A stretch of 64,000 nucleotides of DNA from Lycocorax pyrrhopterus obiensis (taxonomy: Eukaryota; Chordata; Aves; Passeriformes; Paradisaeidae). The notes beneath the pieces are model-generated. The model had not been told where the DNA came from. It was given only the letters and a program-made list of their open reading frames with translations, and did not search any database. Numbering within the stretch: the first letter of the stretch is position 1; each line of letters starts with the position of its first letter. The stretch lies in contig JACSVZ010000008.1 of NCBI GenBank assembly GCA_014706295.1, positions 682,001 through 746,000 on the forward strand. The letters run 5' to 3'. Below are positions 25,401 through 45,659 of the stretch, one piece after another. The translations under genes and the position numbers were made by a program.

Positions 25401-28400
25401 TAACCCTTCCCCAGCCACCTGCACAGTGCCACAGCCACGCCGTGGTCCCAGGCCGCCAGCACCCGGTGGCCCCCAGCGAGCAAAGGGAATAAAAGCCTGG
25501 GTCACCTCACAAATGCAGCAAAGAGGGAGAAAACAGGTGAGGACCGACCGTCACGTGAGGTAAAGAATCGTTCTGAGGCATGAGCACTGCTGAGGCAGCT
25601 CGTTAATTCAAAGTGCTCATTCAAGAGCACCCGTCTCCCAATTAAACTGCTTCATGGGCTTCAAAAAAAGGAAACACGTGCTGGAGATGCTGGAGATAGA
25701 AAGTGCTGACTTTGATCTCGTGATTTTGAACCCAGCGCGCAGGCCAGAGAGGAAAAGCGCTGCAGCAGTGAGCGCCAGGCAGCCGGGGCACGCACGGTGG
25801 CACGGGCACCTGTGGCCATGGCCCACGCAGGGGCTGTGCCACCTAAAAACCCCTGGGAGAGCCATCCTCGCCCGTGTCACCACCAGACCTCGGGTCACAA
25901 GGACGGTGTCGCCAAACTGAGCGGCCCCGTGGGGAATGCAAAGCACGCACGGGCCGGCGGCCACAGCTGCGCCACGAGGGGAGGGACGAGGGGAAATCAC
26001 CCCCGCTCCTAAAAGGGGGACTCTGCACGGCAGAGAGCTCTGGAGATGGCTTTCCTCTGGAAGTATGGCATTCAGGCCTGGGGACTTCAGCCTGGAGCTG
26101 TCTGTGCCAGAGATCTCCAGGAGGGCAAGCGAGGAGGAGGAGGAGGAGGAAGGACTGGCCTTCCACTGCCTCTTCCTGCACAAGCGCTCGGAGTGGCCGG
26201 CTGAATTCAGGAGATGTTCCCTCACTTCCCCACAGCCCCTGTGAAACCCCTTGTCCGAAGAGGCGGAGGATGCCAAGAGTCTGAGCATCAGTTTGAGGGG
26301 AAAGGGGAGCAGTGCCTGGAGGAGGAATGTGTTGGAGGTTGTACACAAACCACTCGAGGTTCAGGAAGCCCCTGGCCACCGGCTGGTTCTGGTGAGGGGC
26401 TGGTCTCGGATGTGCCTCTGCTCAGCCCTGAACAGTCACCTCCAGGCACAGGGCAGGACACCCATTTCGGTGAGCCAGAAGCCCGAGCGGCTGTGCAGAT
26501 ACACAGATGTTCAGGCTGTCACCCTTACATTTGTAAGGCTTTACAGCAAGACACTGAGCTACATAAAACCACAAAACCAACCACCCAAAGCAAGCAGTCA
26601 GCAGTGGGCTGTTCAGCTCCTCGCCTTCAGGTTTTCCTTCAGATGTTGTTATGTGGACATTCAGCTCCTTTTACCTCCCTCACACCTCCTTGTCCAGACT
26701 TCTCACCTCTCCTCTTGCCTTCCCTTCTCCCTGCAGTTAAGCCAAGATTGCTTTGTCTGAAGGGCTGCAGCTCTTGGAAAAGTCAGGAGGCATTAATCAA
26801 ACGTCCTATTGTGCAACTATTTCCATCACTGAGTTGCATCTGGTCCCCGAGGTCTCTTAATTCTTCATTAAGAAAGTGCTCCATGTGGAAAGAGGCGAGA
26901 GAGGACTTGGGCAGCGCTTCACAGGCTCTGTGCGCACGGTTCTGCACGGTTGGAAATGAATCCCTGCAGCCCCACAAACAGATGTGCAGAGGAGCCCAGC
27001 ACCCAGGGCTTTGCCACAAGGAAGGGACACAGCAGCAGCAGGGCCACCTCTGAGCCACCTCAGCGGCAGGGTGACAGGGAGGAATCACCAGAGCTGCAGG
27101 TACAGAGCAGCACAGCGAGAGCACACAAGTGTCTGACCCCCGAGCACCGCTCTGGGGCTGAGACCACCCAGCTCCCGTGCGAGTGCTGCAGGAAGTGGGC
27201 TGCTCTGTGAACAGCTCAGCTACACATGAACTGGGCACTGCCTGGTTATTTAACGTTCTTCACATCAGCATTACATTCATTAAAGAAAGATTACCTTGGG
27301 ACGATACGCTTTGGAGTGGTCACGGATAAACGTGTAGCAGAGGGGATCTCCCTGGTGCATTCTGGCAGTGTGTATTTGCACAGACATGCCAATACATCTC
27401 TTATCTATCCAAAAAGGGTCCCAAAAGGGGTTTGTTCCATCCCAAAAAGGGTAATGAACTCTGGCAGAAAAGTGCTCCTTTCAAAGGGAAGGCAGTACTG
27501 AGGAGAGGACAGCAGGTCATGGCCACTAACACGTCAAAAGCACACCTTGAGCACCCTGATAGGAACAGATAACGGGGTTTTGGGCAGCACTTCTCGGCCA
27601 GCTCGTGCCACAGCCCCTGGATGAAGGTGCAGGTGCTGCCACAGGGTGCCCAGCTGCTCCCAGAGGACTGTCCTGTGCTTCACCGATCCCCAGATGATTT
27701 CCTTTCCCAGCCCTGCTGCTTAACTCGGCCCCTCTTTGGCGGTGAGAGTGACTCCAGGGCACATCCACCCCCTCGTGCTGCACCTTCCCACCTCCTTGCC
27801 AGGACTTACCTCAGGGGATGCCTGAGGCTGTGTCCACCCATCCACCTCCTGCTGTTGTGAACACGTTGTCAAATCCCTAAAAAACAAACCCTACCTTCCC
27901 AGAGGGGCCTGAAGTGCTGCACTCTGAACCAAAGTGATCAAAACTTCCTACTCCGAAGATTTTTTCCTACAAGGACAGGGAAGAAGAGGGATGAGGATGG
28001 ATGGAGAGGGAAAACCTCTGCAAAGCACACAAACCTGAGCAAGCTCCTGATCCTGAAGGCTGGGACCTTCACCAAGGGGTTCTTGTGCAAAGCTTTTCCT
28101 TCCTTTTGGCACAAAAGAGACAAATTAAAAGCCGAGAGGATAGACAAGCCGGGGTAAAAATAATCCCAACCCTCCTATTTGGCTTTCCATCATTGCTCTG
28201 TTTCTCAGCTCAGTGGTTCCCAGCTGCCTGCAGCCCTTTCCCTTTCCTGGGGGGCTGCAGCTCCTCCAGGAAGCCTCCAAGCCCCCAGCCCTCCCCACAC
28301 GCCTCAGCTGCAGTTGGTTTGAAGGGTGCCCACCTGTGAGTGAGGGCTGAGCACCACTGAACCTTCAGACACTCAAAAGCCACGGGCCAGAGCTGCTTTT

Positions 28401-30666
28401 CTGGACACTCAGGGCTCAGGAAAGATCCATGTCCTTCCCAAGTGCTGATATTCAGGGAAGAGGAATAACTCCTTCTTGTGCTGGTGAGTGGATGTTATCA
28501 GTCTCCCCTCACTGCTGCGTGATCTTTACCATCCTCCAACGCAAATTCCAACGTTTTCCTAAGCTGGTTGCAGTCCCAACTCCAGTCTGGAGCTGTCAGC
28601 CCTCCTGTTTCCATAGTTTCAAACACTTTTTAAAGCAAAGGATCCCCAAGCCAATCTCTCAAACGCATCTCCCGCCCTCCAGATGCCTCTCAGACACCTC
28701 TCATCAGCTGTTTCATCCCATCCTTGCAAAACCCCAGCAAGTCTGTATAAACATGTGCCATCACCCCTTTCCTCACAAGTTCCATGCCTCCACCCACGAG
28801 GTTTCTCTCTCCCATTACCAAACCCTGCTTTACATTAAAGCCTTTGCCGCCTTCTCCTCCAAAGTCATTAATTTCCATTTAAAAGGCTCATTCCTGCACA
28901 GATTTCCATGACAGAATCCTTCCCGTTTCCTTCTGCCATTTTCCTCCTGCCAGAGGATGGGGCAGCCCTGATCTCTCTGTCCAGGGGGCTGCAATTCCTC
29001 AGCCCAGCATTTCCCAGCTGCTTTCAGCCTCTTCCAAACCCCTCACAGCATCCACACCACAATTATTTTGTCAAAGGCCGAAAAGTAGGGCCTGTAGGGC
29101 CTTCAGACCAGTAGGGCCTGAAGCAGCCTGAGTTATACAAAGGGCATTTTAAAGCACAAAGCTCAGCCTCTGAAATATCCCCTTTTATGAGCTTAAAGCT
29201 CCTCTGTGAATGGGAGGTCACGAAGGCCAAGTGCCGCCTATCTCGGGGCTCAGCGATGGGGCACAAAGTAAATTACCAAGCACAGGAGCCCCCCAAAAGT
29301 AAAAATAAACCCCACTAAGCCCATTCTTTGTGTTTCTGTAGCCAGTACAGTCCATATAGCAACACTTGCAGCTGGAAAGTGGCTCATTAGCAAGTGTTTT
29401 TATTCAGGTTGCTCATCACAAGCCCAGTGCATGTGCTCATCATTCCCATCAGGATAAACACATCCAGGTTCGTGCAGAGCACCAGGAGCTCACCAAGGCA
29501 AACACATCTGCTGAACTTGCACAGCCTTACGTTTCTCAGAGCTGTTCTTTCTTAAAAAAAAATTTAAAAGCGTTTCTCCTTGCTGTGCCTTCAGACTAAA
29601 GCTTGGTATAAGAAACAAACAAACAAACAAAAGCCCAGGCAGAAAATAATTACCTGTCCTATAATGCAACACTGAGCAGTGGCTGAGAAGTTTGAAAGCA
29701 CAGAAGAAAAGTGGAAAATGAGAAGAAACACATGGAAAAACAATGAAAGGCCGTAAAAAAGCCCAGCTAGAAAAAGTCTCAAAGAACAGGGAGCAAAAGG
29801 CAAAGAAACAAAGTAAGGGTTTTTATTTCAGTGAGCCCATCCGTTCAAAATAAAGGGATTTTCTCATCTGCCTAGCACAGGATTGTATGGGAAAAAAAAA
29901 AGGAGCAGAATTACCAGGGACAGGTGTGGAAAGATGGGGTTTGAGAAGATACCAAAGACTGAGGGTGAGAAGAAGCCGGAGAAGCAGCTCGTGTTCTGGT
30001 TTTGAGCAGACGCTGAGCTGGCTCCTGATTTGACCTCCCTCCCCCTGTATCAAGTCTCAGTCTATAGGAATGGTTTGTTGGGCTTTTTTTTTTTTTCAGT
30101 CCAGCTCCCAGTGCACCCAGGTCACCTCAGGGAACCTGGTCAGACCAAACACAAACACCATCACTGGCAGGTGCCATCACTCCTTTCAGAGCCAACCAAC
30201 TGCAGCAAAACCAGTTTAAAATTCTCCTCCCAGCATCATTCCTTCTTAAAAGAGCGCAATGTGTAACTCTGCTGCAGCTTTCAAAGAAGACACAATTAAT
30301 TATTAACCACTCCTCCGTGGCTGCCTGGAAAGGGACCTGAACGAACTGAGCTGCTGCTCCCTGCTGATGCCAGAGGCTGGGAAAGCTCAGCCCGGCCCTG
30401 GAGCTGGAGAGGGCTCAGGGGACACGGAAGCCACAGGTGTGGGGATGGAGCACAGGGACTGTCCTCTGTGCTGGCACCCAGCACCTCCCTGGGAAGCTCC
30501 GTCACCACACTGGTCACCAGAGTGGAAAAAATGAGCATTTTTGCCCAGAAACCACCTTCAGCTGCTGAGGGCTGGGCCACGGGACTTTCAGTCAATGGGA
30601 CAAGAGCGTGAAAAGTCAAATACAATCCTCTGCCCACAGCGCTTCTCAGCTGTCTCCAGAGCAGAA
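22461..30666. other. Intergenic, CpG-rich patch but no gene seen
   Basis: The longest CR1-poor stretch downstream of PTEN. It includes an AT-rich block with TTTATTTATTTG-like repeats near 23075, a CpG-rich stretch near 25735-26010, and an AAAC run near 29611. The 279-codon frame at 26214-27053 has no family resemblance and is probably chance in GC-rich DNA. Confidence 0.55.
26131..26151. repeat. (GAG)n short microsatellite
   Basis: About seven GAG triplets inside GC-rich sequence; gives a poly-Glu run in a chance frame. Confidence 0.85.
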
Positions 30667-30899
30667 TCCAAGCCCCAGTGTCCAACCTGGTCTTGGGCAC
30701 TGCCAGGGATCCAGGGGCAGCCACAGCTTCTCTGGGCACCCTGTGCCAGGGCCTGCCCACCCTCCCAGGGAACAATTCCTTCCCAATATCCCATCCATCC
30801 CCGCCCTCTGGCACTGGGAAGCCATTCCCTGTGTCCTGGCCCTCCATCCCTTGTCAAGAGTCTCTCTCCATCTCTCCTGCAGCTCCTCAGGCGCTGGGG
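30667..30899 (-). mobile_element. CR1 LINE fragment lacking its 3' tail
   Basis: It starts abruptly inside the element at tccaagccccagtgtccaac and runs to gctcctcaggcgctggg. The normal 3' end is missing, which is unusual because CR1 copies are normally truncated only at the 5' side; a later deletion is likely. Confidence 0.88.
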
Positions 30900-31159
30900 A
30901 CAGGCACCTTCCCGTGTGGTTGAGTGCCCCAGGAGGTGCCCCTGCCCCTCACCAGGTCTGGTATCCCTGCACACACCTGCACTTCCACTGCTCCACACCT
31001 CTGGAACACACCGGCCTTTGGAGCTGCAGCTCCCTCAAAATCCCTGGATGCGCAAGGAGCACCCTTGGCTCCAAGCACCACACTCCAAATTCCACAGCTT
31101 CACAAGCGCATTTCAGCTGTTTGTTGGGCTCAGAACACTGCAATAAAACACCCACACAG
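30900..31159. other. Short spacer just downstream of PTEN
   Basis: About 260 bp between the CR1 at 30667 and the PTEN cleavage site. A plus-strand AATAAA occurs at 31142-31147, next to the GU-rich element of the PTEN poly(A) site. Confidence 0.6.
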
Positions 31160-31174
31160 TGACAAGAATGAGAC

Positions 31175-31180
31175 TTTAAT
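31175..31180 (-). terminator. PTEN: Distal PTEN poly(A) signal ATTAAA
   Basis: On the minus strand the context is ctgATTAAAgtctcattctt, with cleavage expected 10-20 nt further at about 31160 and a GU-rich downstream element (tgtgtgggtgtttt) right after. The sequence from ATTAAA to TTGTCA is the same as the annotated end of the human PTEN mRNA as I remember it. This is the best-supported 3' boundary of the gene. Confidence 0.8.
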
Positions 31181-31866
31181 CAGTTTTAAGTGGAGTTTTA
31201 ACACTAAGAGATAAAGGGTTGTTAAACACAATAACAAACGGACATCTGATTTGTATGAGGCATTATCCTGTACATGTCATACTTGGTTTTTGTGTATTCT
31301 CAGTTACACACAGAGCCACTGTTGCACAGCACAATAGTATTTGAAGAGGCTGAATCAGAGTAAGGCTGCTTAACAGACTGATTTTTTTTTTCTTTTAGTA
31401 TCTATATATATATATGCTATATGAAAACAGACTGGAAATTTGAACCGGCAGAGAAAGGCAGCTCTGCCAAACGCTGCAGTTGGAGCCCCTTTTAGTGCAC
31501 AGTCCCACCCCATCCATCTGCATGCACGACACTTTCCAACAGTATTGAGAAGGTAAACGAGGCACTTCGTGGCAACCACAGGCATCGTTAACATATTGCA
31601 CACATTTGCTAGGACTAAACATGGAACTTGCACACCAGCATCCTCTTTTCGGGTTATTTTAAGGGTTTGTTTCTTGAATTTGGAAAGCTGATTTTGATGC
31701 TGCATGTAAACTCCACTTCAGCTTACAATGTGTGCCCCGGGGAGGAATCTGGAGGCCGATTTGCACAGCTGCCCTGGAGGAGCTGTGGCAAAGATTTTCA
31801 CTGGGGCTGCCCGAGCCCAGGGGATGCTTCAGGGCCTAACAGTGAAGCTCTTCCCAACGTGATGCC

Positions 31867-31874
31867 TTCAAGTA
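31867..31874 (-). promoter_or_regulatory. miR-26 seed site 2 in PTEN 3'UTR
   Basis: TACTTGAAGGCATCA occurs on the transcript strand. The octamer matches miR-26, and the continuing GGCATCA is shared with the distal human PTEN site. Confidence 0.65.
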
Positions 31875-32080
31875 GTTTCAGACGTGTAAGCTCTCGCACA
31901 CCCCAACAGGCTGAAGCGTACAGTCCGGAAACTCAAGGAAACATTACCTACAGAATGCAGCTCAAGCTAATTATGAATACTGTCATAAATAAAGTTTCAA
32001 TAAGGACTCAAAAACCTTTCAGTCATAGCAATTCTTGTCAACTTCTATGGGGGTGGTAACTGAAATAAAGTATAGGAGAG

Positions 32081-32122
32081 TATGTATAATATATATTTAT
32101 ATATATAATATATATATATAAT
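32081..32122. repeat. TA-dinucleotide tract in PTEN 3'UTR
   Basis: An imperfect TA run of about 42 bp is broken by single bases and bounded by the unique sequences TTGGAAATGGAAAAATGGCATT on one side (transcript sense, shown here only in part) and CATACTCTCC on the other. Both flanks and the tract occur in this order in human PTEN, so it is an old retained element. Confidence 0.85.
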
Positions 32123-32263
32123 GCCATTTTTCCATTTCCAATGACTACACCATAAAATGTAAGCAAGGCTTCTCAAAGACGTCGAAACATTAAAAAAAAA
32201 AATTAAAAAAAAAAAAAATCGAAACCCTCATTCCAACCTTCACATTCCAAAGGAAAAATAACA

Positions 32264-32270
32264 GTGCAAA
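32264..32270 (-). promoter_or_regulatory. Overlapping miR-19 and miR-130/301 seed site in PTEN 3'UTR
   Basis: GGGCTTTTGCACTGTTA on the transcript strand contains TTTGCAC (miR-19) overlapped by TTGCACT (miR-130/301/454). The block is identical to the human PTEN 3'UTR as I recall it, so one short conserved stretch can serve two miRNA families. Confidence 0.7.
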
Positions 32271-32400
32271 AGCCCATCCTTGCGTCCTGATTCCCGATCC
32301 GGCGTCACCGACTGGAACTGCACCATCCAATCCTGATTATCCAAAGTGGGACACGCAGCGGTGCCAAGATCCCAATACTATCCAAGCAGGAACAGTTTGG

Positions 32401-32406
32401 TTTATT
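32401..32406 (-). terminator. Possible internal PTEN poly(A) signal AATAAA
   Basis: A canonical AATAAA lies on the minus strand (tttatt on the plus strand) about 2.2 kb into the 3'UTR. Use of it would drop the distal miR-19 and miR-26 sites at 32264 and 31867. There is no expression evidence here; the hexamer alone is weak support. Confidence 0.3.
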
Positions 32407-32640
32407 AAGCCAACACAACTTTCAACTGTTATAAACCAGACAGGGTGAAACATGATTGGAAGGGTAAGAGTTAAAATTCCTGTTCCCAAGGGAAAACCAC
32501 CTCCTGCTCGTCACAATGAGCACTGAACCTTGATCCATTAAAGTCTAATTAAACCTGTAAGTCAGAAGGTATTACCAGCTTTGTTAGAAGTTAGAATCGT
32601 GAATCTGAGGAGCAGAATTGACCAACACAAACCAGGTAAG

Positions 32641-32673
<33 letters not shown>

Positions 32674-33228
32674 CCTTTACACCTTGGTTTACCAATTGCA
32701 ATTAGTGGAAGTCCTGCCTTGTCTCGTTCAAATTCCAACCATTAATGCTGCTGCACAGGGCTCTGACAGATCCCATTCATAATTCTGGCTGAGAACACAG
32801 CTCATCAACTTCCATGTCAGCACCGAGAAGTTAATTAAGCAGGGGGATGTGTGTACGACATCCTAAAAAAAAGCATCAGTTTGGGGTCAGCTGTTCATGG
32901 CCCACTTCGAGGGGCCCATTTTGGCAGTGACTTCACATCTGGATGCACCAGCAGCTGGACTCCTGAGTCACCTCAGGCTGGGCACGACAGAAGCCAGCCT
33001 CGAGCCCTACCCTTGGCTGTGTCCCTAGGAACAAATAATCCAACACTGCCACTTGGTTCAGAAAACCAATTTGTTGGGTGGTTTGTGGGGTTGTTGTTCA
33101 TAGCAATGTATCTGGGACAAGTTCTGCTTTTTAATCTTCATTTACACAGCGTTGAGAATTGACTGCAACGCTGGTTTCCTCTCTCTGGTGTGTAATGTCC
33201 GTTTTTTAAACGTTGCAGGTAATGAGTA

Positions 33229-33236
33229 TTCAAGTA
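33229..33236 (-). promoter_or_regulatory. miR-26 seed site 1 in PTEN 3'UTR
   Basis: TACTTGAA on the transcript strand is an 8-mer match to miR-26a/b. It lies about 45 nt downstream of miR-19 site 2, in the conserved block GGGAATTTTACTTGAATAC. Confidence 0.7.
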
Positions 33237-33280
33237 AAATTCCCTAACAGTTAATGACATTAAAAAAAAAAAAAAAAAAG

Positions 33281-33288
33281 TGTGCAAA
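33281..33288 (-). promoter_or_regulatory. miR-19 seed site 2 in PTEN 3'UTR
   Basis: The full 8-mer TTTGCACA occurs on the transcript strand within CAGTTTTGCACA, directly 5' of a long U-tract. The neighbouring block (ACATTCTATTACAATGAG) is shared with human PTEN, so this is a conserved site rather than a chance hit. Confidence 0.75.
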
Positions 33289-34127
33289 ACTGCAAAACTC
33301 ATTGTAATAGAATGTGTAAGGTCAAAGGGGTGGAACGGCTGACAGAGGTTTGATTGAATAAATGCATCAGAAATCTTCAAAACAAACACTAACCTGGAGA
33401 ATCTCCAATGACATTTCCTGTGCACCATTACAAAATCTTTTTATATTCATGAGAGAGAGAGAGAAAAAAAAAAAGCTTGCAAGGCAGCACATGAAGTATT
33501 CACAGCAGGAATATGATTGAAAAACTACTAATATAAATGTAAGATGTTGACTGATGTTTTTGCACTAAGAGCATCTGACTTTTAGCACTGGCCTTGATTA
33601 CACAGGAGATGGAGCAGCCATTACAATTCAGAAAAAAACCCCAATAAATCATTGTCAAATTTTGGAACCATTTGTTTCAAGCTCTTACTTTAGTTGATAG
33701 CCTCCACATTTGTATGGTTAAGTCATTGTTGCTGTGTTTCCTTTTGTTTTTTGTTTTGTTTCTCGTGACCCCAATTCCTTGTCTCCCTTCATTTCACGGG
33801 TCTCGCGGGTGTCGTGAAGGTTCATTCCTGTACCCCTAGACAGAATCACTCCCTCTAGCTGCCTTTTCTAGCACCATTACACTTAAAAAAAATGAAAAAT
33901 GCACAAACAACAAGCAGTGACAGCGGCGACTCCTCACCCATTGTCCCGGATGAATTAGGGCAGCATGCTGAGGAAAGGTGCATGGAACAGCCGGATATGG
34001 TACACAGGCCACGCTCCTTTCCGAGCATCACCTTCCAGCCCCATCCAAAAAACATGCATTAGAATGTAGGAAAAAACCTTCTAGAAACATCTCTTAGCCA
34101 ACTGCAGACTTTTCTGTTGCCACACGA

Positions 34128-34134
34128 GTGCAAA
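34128..34134 (-). promoter_or_regulatory. miR-19 seed site 1 in PTEN 3'UTR
   Basis: TTTGCAC on the transcript strand (gtgcaaa on plus) is the core target of miR-19a/b. It sits between a CCCC-run and a block reading GTGTGGCAACAG, in the same position and order as the proximal miR-19 site of human PTEN. Confidence 0.75.
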
Positions 34135-34275
34135 AAAAGGGGCAGGATGTGAACCTGTAAATATTTTTTTTTTTCCGTTTTTGAAACTTCGTTTGGTGAC
34201 AGAACACAAAAGGAAAAATTCCTACGCATACACATTAGGTCTGTCTCCACTTTTATAAAACTGGAATAAAATGGG

Positions 34276-34282
34276 AAAGTGC
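34276..34282 (-). promoter_or_regulatory. miR-17/20/106 seed site in PTEN 3'UTR
   Basis: GCACTTT on the transcript strand (aaagtgc on plus) is complementary to the miR-17 family seed. The flanks (GGCACTTTCCC) match the same place in the human PTEN 3'UTR, where this family represses PTEN. Confidence 0.7.
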
Positions 34283-34577
34283 CATGTTTATAGTTCCTAA
34301 TTGAAGTTTTAATGTCCTTTGACACAAAAAGGTATATACATATAAGAGCTACGTAACCTTTCTTTTTCCCCCCCGACTGGACAAGTGTCAAACCCTGTAG
34401 ATTTATAGGGCAAAACAAGATTGGTCAGGAAAGAATTGTTCCTATAATTGGTAATCTGACACTATGTCCTTTTGCCATTTAGAAAGGTCCTTTTTTTTCA
34501 GTTTATTCAAGTTTGTCTCTCTTCATGGTTGGTTCTTTTTGTATGGTTTTTTTTTTTATCTCTGATAAAAAAAATAT

Positions 34578-43522
<8,945 letters not shown>

Positions 43523-44206
43523 TCAGAGAAGCCTCCAAAGTGTCAAAAAAGCACAATATTGGTAGCAGAAACAAAATTGTGAGCTACGATATCTTCAAAG
43601 TTAAATAAATTTCTATTAAGGGTTTAACACCACAGGAGACCAAACTTTGCCAGATGCTACTGGAAACAACCTCAAAGATTTCTGTCCTTCATGGCAATAC
43701 TTTCAGGCCAGCGGGGAGTTCCTAAAACGTTATTTCTTTTTAATATAATGACTATAAAAAGTGACAACTATTTGACTGTTCCTTGCATTTTGACTCTCCT
43801 CTCTATTACACAGACCTCAGTGAGGGGTTTTATTCTCTCTCACCTCTTCTTCCAGTTGTAGAGTGGCTGGTGAGGTCAGCATAAACTGACTTCTACTCTT
43901 CACAAACAAGCAAAACCAAGGACAAACCGGAACACTAACACACAAAACTGACCAGCACCAACAGAGCCTAAGCTGGTCCTGTAAATCACCACCACCAGAG
44001 AAGTGCCAGCCATGGCATAACTTCCCCAATTAAATCTGCAGGGGTAACACTGAAATTATGAGGGGTTTTTGGTCCACTTTAAGCAGAGTTGCTTTGCAAA
44101 TGGCCAGACACCCCTGCAGAGCTGTAGGAGTCCCTACTAAACACACCCACACTGTCCTGCTGAAGGGCCCAGCTATGAAACTGCTGCTTGCAGGCTCAGA
44201 CAACCC

Positions 44207-44566
44207 CCAGGATGGTTTGGGTTGGCAGGGACCTTAAGGATCAGCCAGTGCCACCCCTGCCATAAGCAGGGACACCTTCCACTGTCCCAGGCTGCTCCAA
44301 GCCCCAGTGTCCAGCCTGGCCTTGGGCACTGCCAGGGATCCAGGGGCAGCCACAGCTTCTCTGGGCACCCTGTGCCAGGGCCTGCCCACCCTCCCAGGGA
44401 ACAATTCCTTCCCAATATCCCACCTAAATTTCCCCTCTGGCAGTGGGAAGCCATTCCCCCTTGTCCTGCCACTCCAGTTCCTGCTGCAGGGTCCCTCTCC
44501 AGCTTCCCTGTAGCCCCTTCAGGCACTGGAAGGTGCTGTGAGGGCTCCACACAACCTTCTCTTTCT
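44207..44566 (-). mobile_element. CR1 LINE fragment in PTEN intron 6
   Basis: About 360 bp from the tail ccaggatggtttgggttggc to ggctccacacaaccttctc. Same orientation as PTEN, and inverted relative to the copies at 45660 and 46396. Confidence 0.92.
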
Positions 44567-45659
44567 GCCCTTATCTCCCTCGAATCCACCGAGCTGTGAA
44601 ACCCTGTCATCCCTTCCTTCTGCCCCAGAGGCAGGCCTCTGCTCTGTCAGTGGCTTCAAAGCAGCAGAATGATAACAAGGAAGGTGGGTTTAAAACTGTT
44701 GTGCTGGTAAAATTACTCCCATCACAACTGACAACACGACTGAAGGAACAACACAGACCATTGCTTTCACATTCTGAAAAACCACCGAGAACTCCACAAA
44801 ACTTAAAACACTGCAGTATGCACTTTCTGAGCTCGATAGCTAATTTATCTTCCCAGGTGCTCGGCCAATCTGCTGCTCATCCCAACAGCCTCCTGTGCAA
44901 ACACCACACCAGCAGCCTGCCACGAACACACAAGTCAGGGCTCACCCGAGCAGTTCAGACTCACAAGGACAGCACAGTTTATCCAAAACTAATAAAAAAA
45001 ATAAGTGGGAATTGCAGAAATCTGTAACCTCCACACCTCTTCCCTAAGGCAGAGGGGGTTTGGCAGAGGCTCCTCCCTCCCTCCTCCTGTACAGACAGCC
45101 TGACAAGCTGCTTGATTGTTTCCGCTGTGTGTTACACGTTCAGGTACTGTCTCACAACAATATTAACAGGGCAATTTTAATCAAAGCCACAGGAGGCACT
45201 GGAATTAATTACACATTGCTGTAATCCCCATAGCAAAACCATTAGATTTTTTCCACCGACAAAAACCGAGCACGCAACACAAGGCAGCCACTGCCCTGCA
45301 ACACAGCCCACAGGACAGAGCAGAATTTGTTTTTGTGTTTCAAAGCTTCACAAAATCTGCTGTTCCTCACTAACACAGTGTATCAGCAGATCAGATTAAT
45401 CATTCACAGGTGTAATAATGCTTTAGAAACCTCCACATAAAGAAAAGTTTATTCCACAGTTAATTAGGTATTTACCCAGATGAACTGATTCATTTATTTT
45501 TTTTTTGAACATCATGGGAAGAATGATGTTGCTGCATTGGAAGCCAACATGCCATTAGGCAAATGTTTTTCAGCAATTCATGTTTCCCAAGAGTTGCTGT
45601 GTTAAAAAAATGAGGCTTCTTACAAAAATAAGGAGAAAATATACAAATATATACAGAGA

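Larger units (their letters stand above)
31160..34577 (-). other. PTEN: PTEN 3' untranslated region
   Basis: About 3.4 kb follow the stop codon without an intron. Many blocks line up in order with the human PTEN 3'UTR as I know it: the start after the stop, the GGCACTTT block, the CTTTTTTTGCAC block, the GTTTTGCACA block, the AT-dinucleotide tract, and the final block running to the poly(A) site. Two long poly(A) runs on the plus strand (32648-32671 and 33262-33279) are U-tracts in the transcript. Open frames overlapping this stretch are not genes. The end is set by the ATTAAA signal at 31175-31180. Shorter isoforms are likely, since PTEN uses several poly(A) sites in mammals; one AATAAA lies at 32401-32406. 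Confidence 0.85.

Noticed and set aside
25874..26379. Long overlapping frames on both strands around the CpG-rich patch
   Set aside because: Simultaneous openness of several frames reflects a scarcity of AT-rich stop codons; none has a recognisable product.
26214..27053. Open frame of 279 codons on the plus strand, the longest in the window
   Set aside because: No recognisable domain, mixed low-complexity composition, overlapping open frames on both strands, and GC-rich context; chance is the simplest explanation.
1..31159. Search for renalase (RNLS) exons, the convergent neighbour of PTEN in mammals
   Set aside because: No frame resembles its FAD-binding N-terminus or its conserved C-terminus; the gene, if present, lies further left.
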